Positions 1 to 9,747 of a stretch of 64,000 nucleotides of DNA are shown here, piece by piece (the first letter of the stretch is position 1; every line of letters starts with the position of its first letter). Source of the DNA: JANQOH01 sp965214495 (GTDB lineage Bacteria > Pseudomonadota > Alphaproteobacteria > UBA7887); the NCBI GenBank assembly GCA_965214495.1, contig OZ243958.1:2046001-2110000 (forward strand), given 5' to 3'. Below the pieces are notes generated by a model. It was not told the DNA's origin and did not search any database. It saw only the letters and a list, made by a program, of their open reading frames with translations. Position numbers and translations under genes: made by a program.

Positions 1-1
1 A

Positions 2-3000
2 ACCGCCGACTCGAGCGTCGCCGAGGCGGAGGTCGCCGCCGACCCCGGCACGGGCACCTTCGCCGCGACCGGCGGCGCCCACACCGCCACGGCGACGCTG
101 GGCACGGGCGACAACCACCTGCGCGTGCGGGTAACGGCGATCGACGGCGCCACGAGGAAGACCTACACGCTGACGGTGCGCCGTCCGGCCGCGCCGGGGA
201 ACCCGACCGCCCTGACCCTGTCCACCGCAGCGGCCGCGTTCGACGAGGACACGACCCCCGAGGTCACCGTCACCGCCACGCTGGATGACGCCGCGCCCGC
301 CGGCGGCGTCACCGTGACCCTCGCCGAAGCCGGGACGCCCGGCAGCGCCGCCCTCGGCAGCGACTGGACGCTGCCGGCCGATCCCGCCTTCACCATCGAG
401 GAGGGCGACACGAGCGGCGCGGCGGCCATCGCCATCCTCCCCGACGCGGTCGATGAAGACGACGAGACCATCGTCCTCACCGCAACCGGCCTCGTCACGG
501 CAACCGGCCTCAACCTTACCGCGCCCCCGGACCACACCATCACCATCATCGACGACGACACGGCCGGGATCGCGGTGACGGCGGCGCCGAACCTGACGAC
601 GCACGAGACCGGGACGACGGCGACGTTCACGGTGGGTCTGGACAGCGAGCCGACGGCGGACGTGGCGATCGAGGTTGCGAGCCGGGATGAGAGCGAGGGA
701 CTGGTGAGCACCGGCGGCGGCGCGCCCGCGGCTTCGCTGGAGCTGCGCTTCACCCCTGACGACTATGCGGCGAAGACGGTGACGGTGACGGGCCAGGACG
801 ACGCGATGGAGGACGGCGCGCAGACCTACACGATCGCGCTGGCGCCGGACAGCGACAGCGCCGACCCGGTCTATGCGGCGATCGACCCCGACGATGTGCG
901 CGTCACCAACATCGACGACGATACGGCGCCGACAAAGCCGTCGAACTTCGCCGCGGCGACGGGCGACGGCCAGGTGACGCTGAGTTGGAGCGACCCCGGC
1001 GACGCCGGCATCGCGAAATACCAGCTCCGGCAGTGGGCGAGCGCCGACAGCGAACCCGCCGCCTGGACCGACATCGCCGGCAGCACCGCCGCCACGACCA
1101 GCCACACGGTCGCGGGGCTGACCAACGGGACCGCATACAGCTTCCGCATCCGCGCGGTCGGCGTGGGCGGCGACGGGGCGGCCTCGGACGCCGCCACGGC
1201 GACGCCGAGCTATGTCCCGGCAAAGCCGTCGAACTTCACCGCCACCGCCGGCAACGGCGAAGCGACGCTGAGCTGGGACGACCCCGGCGACGCCGGCATC
1301 GCGAAATACCAGCTCCGGCAGTGGGCGAGCGCCGACGGCGAACCCGCCGCCTGGACCGACATCGCCGGCAGCACCGCCGCCACGACGAGCCACACGGTCG
1401 CGGGGCTGACCAACGGGACGGCATACAGCTTCCGCATCCGCGCGGTCGCCGCAGGCGGCGGCTCGGCGGCCTCGGACGCCGTGACGGCGACGCCGGGCTA
1501 CGTCCCGGCGGCGCCGTCGAACTTCGCCGCCACCGCCGGCAACGGCGAAGCGACGCTGGGCTGGGACGACCCCGGCGACGCCGGCATCGTCAAATACCAG
1601 CTCCGGCAGTGGGCGAGCGCCGGCAGCGAACCCGCCGCCTGGACCGACATCGCCGGCAGCACCGCCGCCACGACGACCCACACGGTCGCGGGGCTGACCA
1701 ACGGGACCGCATACAGCTTCCGCATCCGCGCGGTCGGCGCGGGCGGCGGCTCGGCGGCCTCGGACGCCGCCACGGCGACGCCGGGCTACGTCCCGGCGGA
1801 GCCGTCGAACTTCACCGCCACCGCCGGCAACGGTGAAGCGACGCTGGGCTGGGACGACCCCGGCGACGCCGGCATCGCGAAATACCAGCTCCGGCAGTGG
1901 GCGAGCGCCGGCAGCGAACCCGCCGCCTGGACCGACATCGCCGGCAGCACCGCGGCCACGACGAGCCATACGGTCACGGGGCTGACCAACGGGACCGCAT
2001 ACAGCTTCCGCATCCGCGCGGTCGCCGCGGGCGGCGGCTCGGCGGCCTCGGATACGGCGACGGCGACGCCGATCGGAGTCGAGGGCGGGGACCCCGACAC
2101 GACGCCGACCGTAACGACGAACGCGGACGGGACGACGACGATCGCCGCGGAGGTCGCCGGGTTCCCCGTCCGACTGACATTGCCGTCGGGCCACAGCGTC
2201 GGCAGGGTCGCCTTCGATCCCGATGCGCCGGCGCCCGCCGTCGCCTCGCCCCGCGGCGTGACGTTCGGCGCCGACCCGGCCTGGGTGAACATCGAACTGG
2301 ATACGGATATTCCTGACGGCGCGAGCGCCGTCGTCTGTCTGTCGGAGCCGGCTGGACTGAAGAAGCCCGCCGTCTGGCACTTCGACGAGTCCACGATGGA
2401 GTGGACGGCGCTGGACGATCCCGAATCGACGCCGACGCCGCCCGGCTTCGTTTGCGGCGCGACGGAGGCGTTCTCCCCCTTCGTCGTGGGCGGCGCGGCC
2501 TCGTCGAACGCGACGTTGAGCGCGATCGACCTGACCGATGCCGCGGGGAACGACATCGCGCTGAACGAGACCTTCGACCCGGCGAAGACGGACTACACCG
2601 CCGGGGCGGCGAGCCGGGTGGACGAGGTCGCGGTGAAGGCGACGCCGGCGCACGAAGCCGCGAGCTACATCGTCACGGTGGACGGGGCCGCCATCGACGC
2701 CGCCGGGCTCGTGCCGCTGGCGGTGGGCGAGACGGCGATCGCGGTCGCGGTGACGGCGGAGGACCGGTCCACGACGCAGACCTACACGGTCACGGTGACG
2801 CGCGACCCGGCCGTCAACCTGGCCGAACGGGGACAGGCCATGAAGCGCACGCTGGCGGCGTTCGGGCGCACGGTGGCGGAGAGCATGGCGGCCACGGTGG
2901 AGGAGCGCGCGGCCGCGTCCCGGCAGGCGCCCGAAGGGTCCGTCCAGGGGACGATCGCCGGGCAGGCGGTGGCGCTGCACAGCCTCGGCGACGACCTCGG

Positions 3001-4336
3001 GCGGTTCTTCGAGGGGCTCGCGGAGGAGGACGGGAGCCTGCGTTCGCTCGAAGCGGACGAGGTGTTGTCCGGGACCTCGTTCCAGCTCTCTCCGCTGGGG
3101 AGCGAGGGCGCCTGGACGTTGTGGGGCCGCGGGGCCGCGAGCCGGTTCGAGGGCCGTCCCGAGCGAGGTTTCGACATGAGCGGCGAGGTGCTTTCGGGCC
3201 ATCTCGGATTCGACACGCGCCTGCGCGAAGACCTGCTGGCGGGGGTTGCGGCGAGCCGCAGCGAGGGGGCGATGTCGTATCGCTTCGCCGGCGGCACGGA
3301 GGGCGAGATGGACACGGTGCTGACCGGCGTGCACCCCTACGCGCACTGGTCGCCGCGGGCGGGTCTGGGGTTGTGGGCCACGCTGGGCTACGGCGCGGGC
3401 GAGGCAACGCTGGACGACGGCGTGGAAGGCCCGGCAACGACGGACCTCGCGATGCGGATGGCGGCGGCGGGGGCGCGCAAGGAGCTGGCGCCGGCCCACG
3501 GCGTCGATTGGGCGTTGAAGGCCGACGCCTTCCTGGTGCGGATCGACACGGAGGGACTGGACGATCTGCTGCCGGCGGTGTCGGCCGAGTCCCATCGCCT
3601 TCGTGTGGCGGCGGAGGGCAGCGCGAGCGCTGCGTTCGACGGCGGCTCGCGGCTGCGGGGGACGGTGGAGCTGGGGGCGCGGCTGGACGGCGGCGACGCG
3701 GACGAGGGCGCGGGTGTGGAGACCGGAGGCCGTGTCGCCTGGGCCGACCCGGCGTTGGGTCTGGACGTGGAGGCGCACGGTCGGCTCCTGGTGGCGCACG
3801 GGGCGGAGGGCTTCGACGAGTGGGGCGCGAGCCTGTCGGCGAGGTTCGATCCGGGGGCGCCGGGGGTGGGCTTCCATGCCTCGCTGGCGCCGGCGCTGGG
3901 GGAGATGTCGGGCGGCGCGGACGCGCTGTGGGAGAGCGCCGGGGCGGTCGCGGCGGAGGACGAGGACGGCGGCGCGCCGGCCGGGCGCGATGCGGCCATG
4001 CGGCTGGAGGCCGAGGCGGGTTACGGGCTGGGCCTTGCGGGCGAGGACGTGCTCCTGACGCCGTTCGGCGGGTTGAACCTGTCGGACAGGGACCGGCGCG
4101 AGCGGCTGGGGGCGCGGTTGGGGATCACGGCGTCGCGCGGTCTGGACATGGCGTTCGAACTTTACGGCGAACGGGAGCTTCGGGACGACGCAACCGGAGG
4201 ATCGGCGCTGGTATTCGACAGCGTCGCGCGGCGCGGCTTCGCCGCCGGCCGCGGCGCCCTCGATTTTTCCGGCGGTCTGCGCACCGGCGACGAGGCGGAC
4301 TACCGGATCGGCCTGAAGCTGCGTCTGAGATTCTGA
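2..4336 (+). CDS. Autotransporter-like adhesin with Calx-beta and fibronectin III repeats (5' partial)
   Basis: The reading frame is open to the left edge, so the start lies outside the window; the first internal GTG is at 125 but coding continues upstream of it. In order: the end of a cadherin-like beta-sandwich domain (ending YTLTVRR), two Calx-beta-like domains each closing with an I-D-D-D motif (to about base 930), four FN3 repeats (934-2085), a linker, another cadherin-like domain (about 2510-2810), then a helical stretch and a C-terminal beta-rich region of roughly 400 residues ending in LKLRLRF. The aromatic C-terminus is typical of outer-membrane barrels and the last region resembles an autotransporter barrel. 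Inferred role: a surface-exposed or secreted adhesin. No neighbour gives its partner. Family assignment is by architecture, not by a search. Confidence 0.8.
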   Translation, partial: TADSSVAEAEVAADPGTGTFAATGGAHTATATLGTGDNHLRVRVTAIDGATRKTYTLTVRRPAAPGNPTALTLSTAAAAFDEDTTPEVTVTATLDDAAPAGGVTVTLAEAGTPGSAALGSDWTLPADPAFTIEEGDTSGAAAIAILPDAVDEDDETIVLTATGLVTATGLNLTAPPDHTITIIDDDTAGIAVTAAPNLTTHETGTTATFTVGLDSEPTADVAIEVASRDESEGLVSTGGGAPAASLELRFTPDDYAAKTVTVTGQDDAMEDGAQTYTIALAPDSDSADPVYAAIDPDDVRVTNIDDDTAPTKPSNFAAATGDGQVTLSWSDPGDAGIAKYQLRQWASADSEPAAWTDIAGSTAATTSHTVAGLTNGTAYSFRIRAVGVGGDGAASDAATATPSYVPAKPSNFTATAGNGEATLSWDDPGDAGIAKYQLRQWASADGEPAAWTDIAGSTAATTSHTVAGLTNGTAYSFRIRAVAAGGGSAASDAVTATPGYVPAAPSNFAATAGNGEATLGWDDPGDAGIVKYQLRQWASAGSEPAAWTDIAGSTAATTTHTVAGLTNGTAYSFRIRAVGAGGGSAASDAATATPGYVPAEPSNFTATAGNGEATLGWDDPGDAGIAKYQLRQWASAGSEPAAWTDIAGSTAATTSHTVTGLTNGTAYSFRIRAVAAGGGSAASDTATATPIGVEGGDPDTTPTVTTNADGTTTIAAEVAGFPVRLTLPSGHSVGRVAFDPDAPAPAVASPRGVTFGADPAWVNIELDTDIPDGASAVVCLSEPAGLKKPAVWHFDESTMEWTALDDPESTPTPPGFVCGATEAFSPFVVGGAASSNATLSAIDLTDAAGNDIALNETFDPAKTDYTAGAASRVDEVAVKATPAHEAASYIVTVDGAAIDAAGLVPLAVGETAIAVAVTAEDRSTTQTYTVTVTRDPAVNLAERGQAMKRTLAAFGRTVAESMAATVEERAAASRQAPEGSVQGTIAGQAVALHSLGDDLGRFFEGLAEEDGSLRSLEADEVLSGTSFQLSPLGSEGAWTLWGRGAASRFEGRPERGFDMSGEVLSGHLGFDTRLREDLLAGVAASRSEGAMSYRFAGGTEGEMDTVLTGVHPYAHWSPRAGLGLWATLGYGAGEATLDDGVEGPATTDLAMRMAAAGARKELAPAHGVDWALKADAFLVRIDTEGLDDLLPAVSAESHRLRVAAEGSASAAFDGGSRLRGTVELGARLDGGDADEGAGVETGGRVAWADPALGLDVEAHGRLLVAHGAEGFDEWGASLSARFDPGAPGVGFHASLAPALGEMSGGADALWESAGAVAAEDEDGGAPAGRDAAMRLEAEAGYGLGLAGEDVLLTPFGGLNLSDRDRRERLGARLGITASRGLDMAFELYGERELRDDATGGSALVFDSVARRGFAAGRGALDFSGGLRTGDEADYRIGLKLRLRF
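934..2085 (+). repeat. Four tandem 288-bp FN3-coding repeats
   Basis: The same short phrase (AAGCCGTCGAACTTC or a close variant) recurs at an exact 288-base period (anchor positions 937, 1225, 1513, 1801). Each unit encodes 96 residues with the FN3 pattern W-D-D-P-G-D-A-G-I and G-L-T-N-G-T-A-Y-S-F-R-I-R-A-V. By eye only a few positions differ per unit, so copy number could change by slippage or recombination. Confidence 0.95.
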
Positions 4337-4389
4337 TAACGGCGCGCGAGCCGGAGGTTGCCCCTACAGAAATTGTCGCGGTTCGTTTC

Positions 4390-4414
4390 GGTGCGCGGGC
4401 GTCCCGCCCGCATC
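4390..4414 (+). repeat. Palindromic repeat, family B
   Basis: The hairpin GCGGGCGTCCCGCCCGC sits just after half of a family-A element (4356-4376). It lies 54 bases after the adhesin stop, so it could also act as a 3' end hairpin; no T-run follows. Other family-B copies are at 6009, 6592, 6962, 15110, 27387 and 31779. Confidence 0.75.
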
Positions 4415-4603
4415 TGTCTCCCCCGTCACACCCGCTACCGACGGTCGTGAAGGGGTGGGGGCGCCAGACAACATCGGCCTGTAGGGTAGAGTCGGCGACT
4501 GGCGCGGTTGCGGTAGGCTTGTGGGGGTCGCTGTTGTCCGGCGGCTTTCGCTGTGCCGGTGCCTCACTCCACGCCGTGGCTCCGTTTCCAGTCGCCGCTC
4601 ATC

Positions 4604-4636
<33 letters not shown>

Positions 4637-4646
4637 TCGGACGAGA

Positions 4647-5200
4647 TCATGCCTTCGCCCACGGAAAGCCGCTCGTTCGCGGAGCAAGGCGGGTGAGGCC
4701 CATGTCGTCGTATAGACACTCATCCGGGAAGCGCACCTGTTTCCCGGCCCCAACCTTGTGCTTACGACACAACCACTGACGCAGCCGCCGGTTCGCGTGC
4801 CGGTCGATCGCGGCATAGGCCGGACTGACCTGACCCGGGACGAAGTCGTGCGCCCATCCGGTCATCAACCGGTTCAGGCGATCTACGATCATGTCCGGGT
4901 CCAGCAGCCCGTTGCGCGCTATCGTCAGCCCGCTGATCCTGCGGCAGATACGCCAGTGCCCCAAGCCACCGCTCCACCCCATACGCCTCGATGTCCGCCA
5001 CCGTCTCGCCGTCCACACCGGCAGTCCCGCCATGACGGCGGACCTCCTGCCAGGCAACGGCGAGCACATCGGCGCGCCACACCTTGTCGCACAGCGTATA
5101 GAAGCGATAGCCCGGAGCTTCCTTCGCTTGCGCATGCAGCGCCGTCCGGAGCCTCCGGAAACACTCGCCGGGGCTGATAGGCTCTCGCCAGTCCCCACGT
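4647..5200 (-). pseudogene. Group II intron reverse transcriptase/maturase remnant
   Basis: The N-terminal motif YRFYTLCDKVWRADVLAVAW and the following GVDGETVADIEAYGVERW match the start of group II intron RT proteins. After a frame change the C-terminal end appears (AIDRHANRRLRQWL, CLYDDMGL, FPWAKA). The central RT domain, including the YADD catalytic motif, is absent and the two ends are in different frames, so no functional maturase can be made. It lies inside the intron at 4481-5691. Confidence 0.85.
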
Positions 5201-5691
5201 CCCTTCCTCCGTCAAACGCCACTCTCGAACCAAGGCCCCTTCCCTCCGTCGGCGTTACCCGACTTCATCGGTACTACGAGCCTCTCCGCCACCCCCGGCG
5301 GCCCGACCCATCCCTCGCGGGCGGTCGGTTGGCGCGTGCCACGCCACCGCCAGGGGCTTCCCGTGTTGCTGCCATCTCCCTCTTCCATGCGTGCCGCCGC
5401 CACTACCCCGGCGGAACCGGCCGGTGCTCGCGTCGCTCGCTTCCCGGCCAATGTCAGCCTTCCCCGGGATGCCGGCGGGTCGGCTTCCGCATCACCCGTT
5501 TCGAGGCCTGCTCGGCGTTCACTCGCGTTGCGGCCCGCATGGTCGCTGAACCGCCCAACGCGGCCCGTTACATCGGAGTGCTTCAGTCGAAGTCGTTACC
5601 TCCTTCAACCGCCCCGATTGCTTCCAGCTGGAGCGACAGTCGCCGGGCGGGATTCGCACCCGCCGGGAAATGGCGCCTTACCACGGCGCAC

Positions 5692-5847
5692 GGCAACCAC
5701 AAGGGTTGCCCCTACAGGGATCGTTGCGGTTCGTGCGGGCGATGACGGCGGCGGCGATCCGCTTGTAGGGGCGCCCCTTGTGGGCGCCCGAACCTCCGAA
5801 CAGGCGGGGAACGAGGGAGGGCAACCACAAGGGTTGCCCCTACAGGG
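5692..5847 (+). repeat. Palindromic repeats, family A (three copies)
   Basis: GGCAACCACAAGGGTTGCC followed by CCTACAGGG occurs at 5692-5720 and 5819-5847. A related palindrome with GGGCGCCCCTTGTGGGCGCC lies between them at 5765-5792. The flanking phrase TTGCGGTTCGTGCGGGCGATGAC is shared in part between copies, so the repeated block is longer than the palindrome itself. Confidence 0.85.
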
Positions 5848-6008
5848 ATTGTTGCGGTTCGTGCGGGCGATGACAGCGGGTCCACAAGGCCGCGTGGCGA
5901 GCGGCGAGCGGCGCGGCTCGATAGTCGATTGCCGGAATGACGGTTGCGGCGTTCTCGAACCCGATGATGGCCGGCTCCGTGCGTTCGTTGCGCGATAAGC
6001 GCCATCAT

Positions 6009-6144
6009 GGTGCGCGGGCGTCTCGCCCGCATCTTCGCCAGGGCCGCGCGCCGGAATTCGAGCGGTTGGGGCCTACGCGCCGTCGAGCATCCACCCGACC
6101 GCCGCGATGATGAGGCCGGCGCCGGCGGCGTTGACCGCCAGAAC
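6009..6144 (+). repeat. 135-bp direct repeat, copy 1
   Basis: The segment begins with a family-B palindrome and runs into the 3' end of the DUF1640-like gene. It is nearly identical to 6592-6726. The duplicated segment ends inside the coding region, so copy 2 carries only the last 20 or so codons. Confidence 0.85.
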
Positions 6145-6330
6145 GAAGGCGATCAGGCACCGCTCGAGGGCGGCGATCTCGGCTTTGAGGTCGGCTTTCG
6201 TAACCAATTCGTCGCGATCCGCGCCGGCGGCCGTTGCGGCGGTTGCGGCGACGGCTGCCGCCTGCCGGCGCTCCATACCGGCGTCTTCGAGCTTCTGCGC
6301 GGCGGCGAGTGTGTCGAACGCGACGCCCAT
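6073..6330 (-). CDS. DUF1640-like small membrane protein
   Basis: The 85-residue protein begins MGVAFDTLAAAQKLEDAGM, has an Ala-rich helical middle with LVTKADLKAEIAALE, and ends in one transmembrane helix (AFVLAVNAAGAGLIIAAVGW). This order (FDTL, LVTKADLKAE, C-terminal membrane anchor) is that of the DUF1640/CCDC90-like coiled-coil family. I chose the ATG at 6330 because it gives the conserved N-terminus; longer frames add low-complexity residues. Function unknown. A 78-residue open frame just upstream (6333-6569) may be translationally linked but is not convincing. Confidence 0.65.
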   Translation of the reverse strand: MGVAFDTLAAAQKLEDAGMERRQAAAVAATAATAAGADRDELVTKADLKAEIAALERCLIAFVLAVNAAGAGLIIAAVGWMLDGA

Positions 6331-6591
6331 ACTCACGCTCCGCGACTGCGCCGCCCAAGGCGCCCGGCCCCCGCGCACGAGAGGAACGCGAACGCGCCGG
6401 CGGCGGCAAACGGCCGGCGCACGACCGCGCCGACCGTGGCGAGACGCCGTTCATCGACCGGCACCCTGACCTGTTCGAGGCTGGCGAGGTCGGCATCGTC
6501 AAGCTGCATCGCGACCGTGCGCATGGCGTGACGATAGCACGCCGCGCCGGCGGTGCAAGCCGCTCGCATCGAAGTCGGCGGTTCTCGTCAC

Positions 6592-6726
6592 GGTGCGCGG
6601 GCGTCTCGCCCGCATCTTCGCCAGGACTGCGGACCGGAATTCGAGCGGTGGGGGCTACGCGCCGCCGAGCATCCACCCGACCGCCGCGATGACAAGGCCG
6701 GCGCCGGCGGCGTTGACCGTCAGAAC
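6592..6726 (+). repeat. 135-bp direct repeat, copy 2 (carries DUF1640 gene fragment)
   Basis: This is a near-identical copy of 6009-6144. On the minus strand it encodes only the membrane-helix tail (NAAGAGLVIAAVGWMLGGA) of the DUF1640-like gene. It is followed by further family-A palindromes. Confidence 0.8.
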
Positions 6727-6751
6727 CCTCGAACCGGCGGGGAACAACGGA

Positions 6752-6985
6752 GGGCAACCACAAGGGTTGCCCCTACAGGAATTGTTGCCGTTCGTGCTGG
6801 CGATGACGGCGGCGTCGATCCGCTTGCAGGGGCGCCCCTTGTGGGCGCCCAAACCCCCGAACAGGCGGGGAACGAGGGCGGGCGACCACGAGATCGGGCA
6901 ACCGCAAGGGGCGCCCCTACAGAACTCGTTCGCCGTGCGGTATATGTCGGCGGTGCCGGTCGGTGCGCGGGCGTCCCGCCCGCAT
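6752..6985 (+). repeat. Palindromic repeat cluster, families A and B
   Basis: Family-A palindromes at 6752-6779, 6827-6850 and 6896-6922 are followed by a family-B element at 6962-6985. The last element ends 40 bases before the HyuA-like start codon, so it lies in that gene's 5' untranslated region. Confidence 0.8.
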
Positions 6986-7025
6986 GCCCGCGATGTTCCG
7001 AGGAGCGACCTGTCGTCGGCGTCCC

Positions 7026-9134
7026 ATGACCGATCCGCAACCTCGCTACCGCGTCAGCGTCGATATCGGCGGTACTTTCACCGACATCGTGTTGCTCGGC
7101 GACGACGGGACCGCGCGAGTAAGAAAGGTTCCCTCGCCCGCCGGCGACGATGCGGGTGCGATCGCGGCGGCCCTCGCCGCACTGTTCGCCGAAGCGGGGG
7201 TCGCGCCGACGGCGGTGCGCGAAGTCCTGCACGGCGCCACCGTCGGCTCGAACGCGATCCTCGAGCGCAAGGGCGCCCGGGTCGGGCTGATCGCCACGCG
7301 CGGGTTTCGCGACGTGCTTGAAATCCGCAACCTGCGGATGCCCCGGCTCTACGACATGCGGTGGGAGAAACCGCCGCCCCTGGTCGAACGCCGTCTGCGC
7401 CTGGAAGTGAACGAACGCATCGGCGCCGACGGCGCGGTCGTCACGCCGCTCGACGAGGACGGCGCCGAACGCGCCGTGGCGCGGCTCCGTGCGGAGGGGG
7501 TCGAAGCGATCGCGGTCTGCCTGCTGAACAGCTTCGCGAACGAAACCCACGAACGCGCGGTCGGCGCGCTGATCGAAGCGGCGGCCCCGGACCTGCCCTT
7601 CTGCCTGTCGTGCGAGGTGTTGCCGGAGATACGGGAATACGAGCGCACCTCGACCACCGCGATCAACGCCTTCGTCATGCCGCTCGTCCGTTCCTACATT
7701 GCCGCCCTGCGACGCGCCCTCGATGCCGCCGGAGTCGCCGCGCCGCTGCTGCTGATGCAGTCGAACGGGGGCCTGACCGGCGAATCGGCCGCCGCGGCCC
7801 GCCCCTGCCTGATCGTCGAATCGGGTCCGGCCGGCGGGGCGATCGGCGCGCAAAGCATGGCGGCGGCGCTCGGCGAGGAGAACCTGATCGCCTTCGACAT
7901 GGGCGGCACGACCGCCAAGGCGTCGCTGATCGAAGCCGGCGCGGTCGCCCGCAACCACGAACTGGCGGTCGGCGGCGGCATCATGACCGGCTCGCGCCTG
8001 CTCACCGGCGCCGGCTATCTCCTCAGAACCCCGGCCATCGATCTCGCCGAAGTCGGCGCCGGCGGCGGCTCGTTGCTTCGCCTCGACGCCGGCGGCGCGT
8101 TGCGGGTGGGACCGGAAAGCGCCGGCGCGGACCCCGGCCCCCTGGTCTATGCGCGCGGCGGCGCCCGGCCGACCGTCACCGACGCCAACGTCCTGCTCGG
8201 CTATCTCAATCCCGATCATCTGGTGGGCGGCGCGCTCAAGCTCCACAAGGCCCACGCCGAAGCCGTCTTCGCCGCCGCCATCGCCGATCCGATGGGGCTT
8301 GCGGTGGAACGCGCGGCGTGGGGCGCGCACGTCATCGCCGCCGCCAACATGATCCGCGCGATCAAGGCGGTGTCCAGCGAGCGCGGCCGCGACCCGAGGC
8401 GCTTCTCCCTGTTCGCGTTCGGCGGTAACGGGCCGTTGTTCGCCGCCGCCATGGCCGAGGCGCTCGGCATGTCGCGCGTCATCGTGCCGCCGGCGCCGGG
8501 GCTGTTCTCGTCGTTCGGGATGCTCTACGCCGACGTGGAGCATCACTACGCGCGCACGCTCAACCGGACGCTCGCCGATCTCGATCCGGGTCGTCTCACG
8601 ACGGAATGGGACCGGCTCGCGAACGAGGCGCGCCGACAACTGCGCCGCGACGGCTTCCCGGACTCGCGAATCCGCATCCACCGCGCCGCCGCCATGCACT
8701 ACAAGGGGCAGATATACGAACTGACCGTGCCGGCGCCCGGGGGCGCTTTCGACACCGCGGCGCTCGCCGGTCTCGAAGAAGCGTTCGGAGTCGAACACGA
8801 GCGCACCTACGGCCATCGCGCCGGCCCCGGAGAACCGGTCGTGCTGGTGGCCATGCAGGTTGTCGGGCGGGGCGTCCCGGACCGGCCGCGAATGCCCGAA
8901 CGTCCGACGCTGGCCGGCGCGTCCATCCCGGCCGGTCGGCCGCGCCGGGCCTATTTCGGCGACCGCGGATGGCTGGAAACGCCGGTGCTCCGGCGCGACG
9001 ACCTGACCGAACCGCGGCGCGGTCCGGCGATCGTCGAGGAGTATGACTCGACGACTCTGGTCCCGCCGGGTTGGCGCGGTTGGCGGAGCGGCGACGGCGC
9101 GATAAGGCTGGAACGCGAAGCCCGGGAGAGTTGA
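7026..9134 (+). CDS. hyuA: Hydantoinase/oxoprolinase A-family protein
   Basis: This 702-residue protein starts at the ATG at 7026, just ahead of the conserved N-terminal nucleotide-binding motif YRVSVDIGGTFTDIVLLGDD. It continues with LHGATVGSNAILERKGARVG, LPEIREYERTSTTAINAF, FDMGGTTAKASLIEAG and a C-terminal IVEEYDSTTLVPPGWR, all typical of N-methylhydantoinase A / 5-oxoprolinase N-half proteins. These ATP-dependent enzymes open cyclic amides such as hydantoins or 5-oxoproline and usually work with a HyuB partner. No hyuB is adjacent; the next gene, ten bases on, is peptide deformylase. Substrate cannot be told from sequence. Confidence 0.88.
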   Translation: MTDPQPRYRVSVDIGGTFTDIVLLGDDGTARVRKVPSPAGDDAGAIAAALAALFAEAGVAPTAVREVLHGATVGSNAILERKGARVGLIATRGFRDVLEIRNLRMPRLYDMRWEKPPPLVERRLRLEVNERIGADGAVVTPLDEDGAERAVARLRAEGVEAIAVCLLNSFANETHERAVGALIEAAAPDLPFCLSCEVLPEIREYERTSTTAINAFVMPLVRSYIAALRRALDAAGVAAPLLLMQSNGGLTGESAAAARPCLIVESGPAGGAIGAQSMAAALGEENLIAFDMGGTTAKASLIEAGAVARNHELAVGGGIMTGSRLLTGAGYLLRTPAIDLAEVGAGGGSLLRLDAGGALRVGPESAGADPGPLVYARGGARPTVTDANVLLGYLNPDHLVGGALKLHKAHAEAVFAAAIADPMGLAVERAAWGAHVIAAANMIRAIKAVSSERGRDPRRFSLFAFGGNGPLFAAAMAEALGMSRVIVPPAPGLFSSFGMLYADVEHHYARTLNRTLADLDPGRLTTEWDRLANEARRQLRRDGFPDSRIRIHRAAAMHYKGQIYELTVPAPGGAFDTAALAGLEEAFGVEHERTYGHRAGPGEPVVLVAMQVVGRGVPDRPRMPERPTLAGASIPAGRPRRAYFGDRGWLETPVLRRDDLTEPRRGPAIVEEYDSTTLVPPGWRGWRSGDGAIRLEREARES

Positions 9135-9144
9135 GGAGGAGGCG

Positions 9145-9747
9145 GTGGCCATACTTCAGATCGCCAGGATGGGGCACCCCGTTCTGCGCACGCCCGCGGA
9201 TCCGGTGGCGGATCCGACGGCTCCGGAAGTCGCGCGGCTGGCCGGCGACATGCAGGACACGCTCGACCATATCGGGGCGAGCGGGCTCGCGGCGCCGCAG
9301 GTCTTCACCGGCATACGGCTGGTGGTCTATCGCCTGCGCGCCGACCGCATTCCGGCAGGCGCCGACACCGACCCGGTGCCGTGGACGGTCATGGTCAACC
9401 CCGTGTTGACTCCGCTGGCGCGGGAAACCGTGCCGGTGTGGGAGCGCTGCCTTTCCCTTCCCGGCCTGCACGGGCGGGTGCCCCGCTATCCGCGCATCGG
9501 CGCCCGCTATCTGACGCTCGCCGGCGCCGCGGTCGAGCGTGAGGCGACGGGCAGTTGGGCCGCGCTGCTCCAGCACGAGTGCGACCATCTCGACGGCGTG
9601 CTCTATCCGATGCGCATGACCGACCTTTCGTTTCTGGCGTTCAACGACTCGCCGGGTCCGCTGTCCGAGCACGCGGCGCGCGCGCCCGACGAGATCGACC
9701 CGCTGTTCCTCGATCTCGTCGCGCGCTGGCCCGCCCGCCCGCAGTGA
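9145..9747 (+). CDS. def: Peptide deformylase
   Basis: The 200-residue protein removes the N-formyl group from new polypeptides. The three metal-site motifs are visible: ASGLAAPQ (GxGLAAPQ with Ser for the first Gly), ERCLS (usual EGCLS, Arg for Gly) and QHECDHLDG. The GTG start at 9145 follows a GAGGAGG ribosome-binding site. The Gly-to-Arg change in motif 2 places it among divergent deformylases. The stop overlaps the GTG of the amidase gene, so the two are probably co-translated. Confidence 0.9.
   Translation: MAILQIARMGHPVLRTPADPVADPTAPEVARLAGDMQDTLDHIGASGLAAPQVFTGIRLVVYRLRADRIPAGADTDPVPWTVMVNPVLTPLARETVPVWERCLSLPGLHGRVPRYPRIGARYLTLAGAAVEREATGSWAALLQHECDHLDGVLYPMRMTDLSFLAFNDSPGPLSEHAARAPDEIDPLFLDLVARWPARPQ

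Noticed and set aside
6333..6569. 78-residue minus-strand gene upstream of the DUF1640-like gene
   Set aside because: MQLDDADLASLEQVRVPVDE looks plausible, but the rest is low complexity and no family is recognised; not enough to call.
6720..9152. 810-codon minus-strand frame opposite the HyuA-like gene
   Set aside because: No domain signature, composition typical of a shadow frame; the plus strand has clear family motifs.
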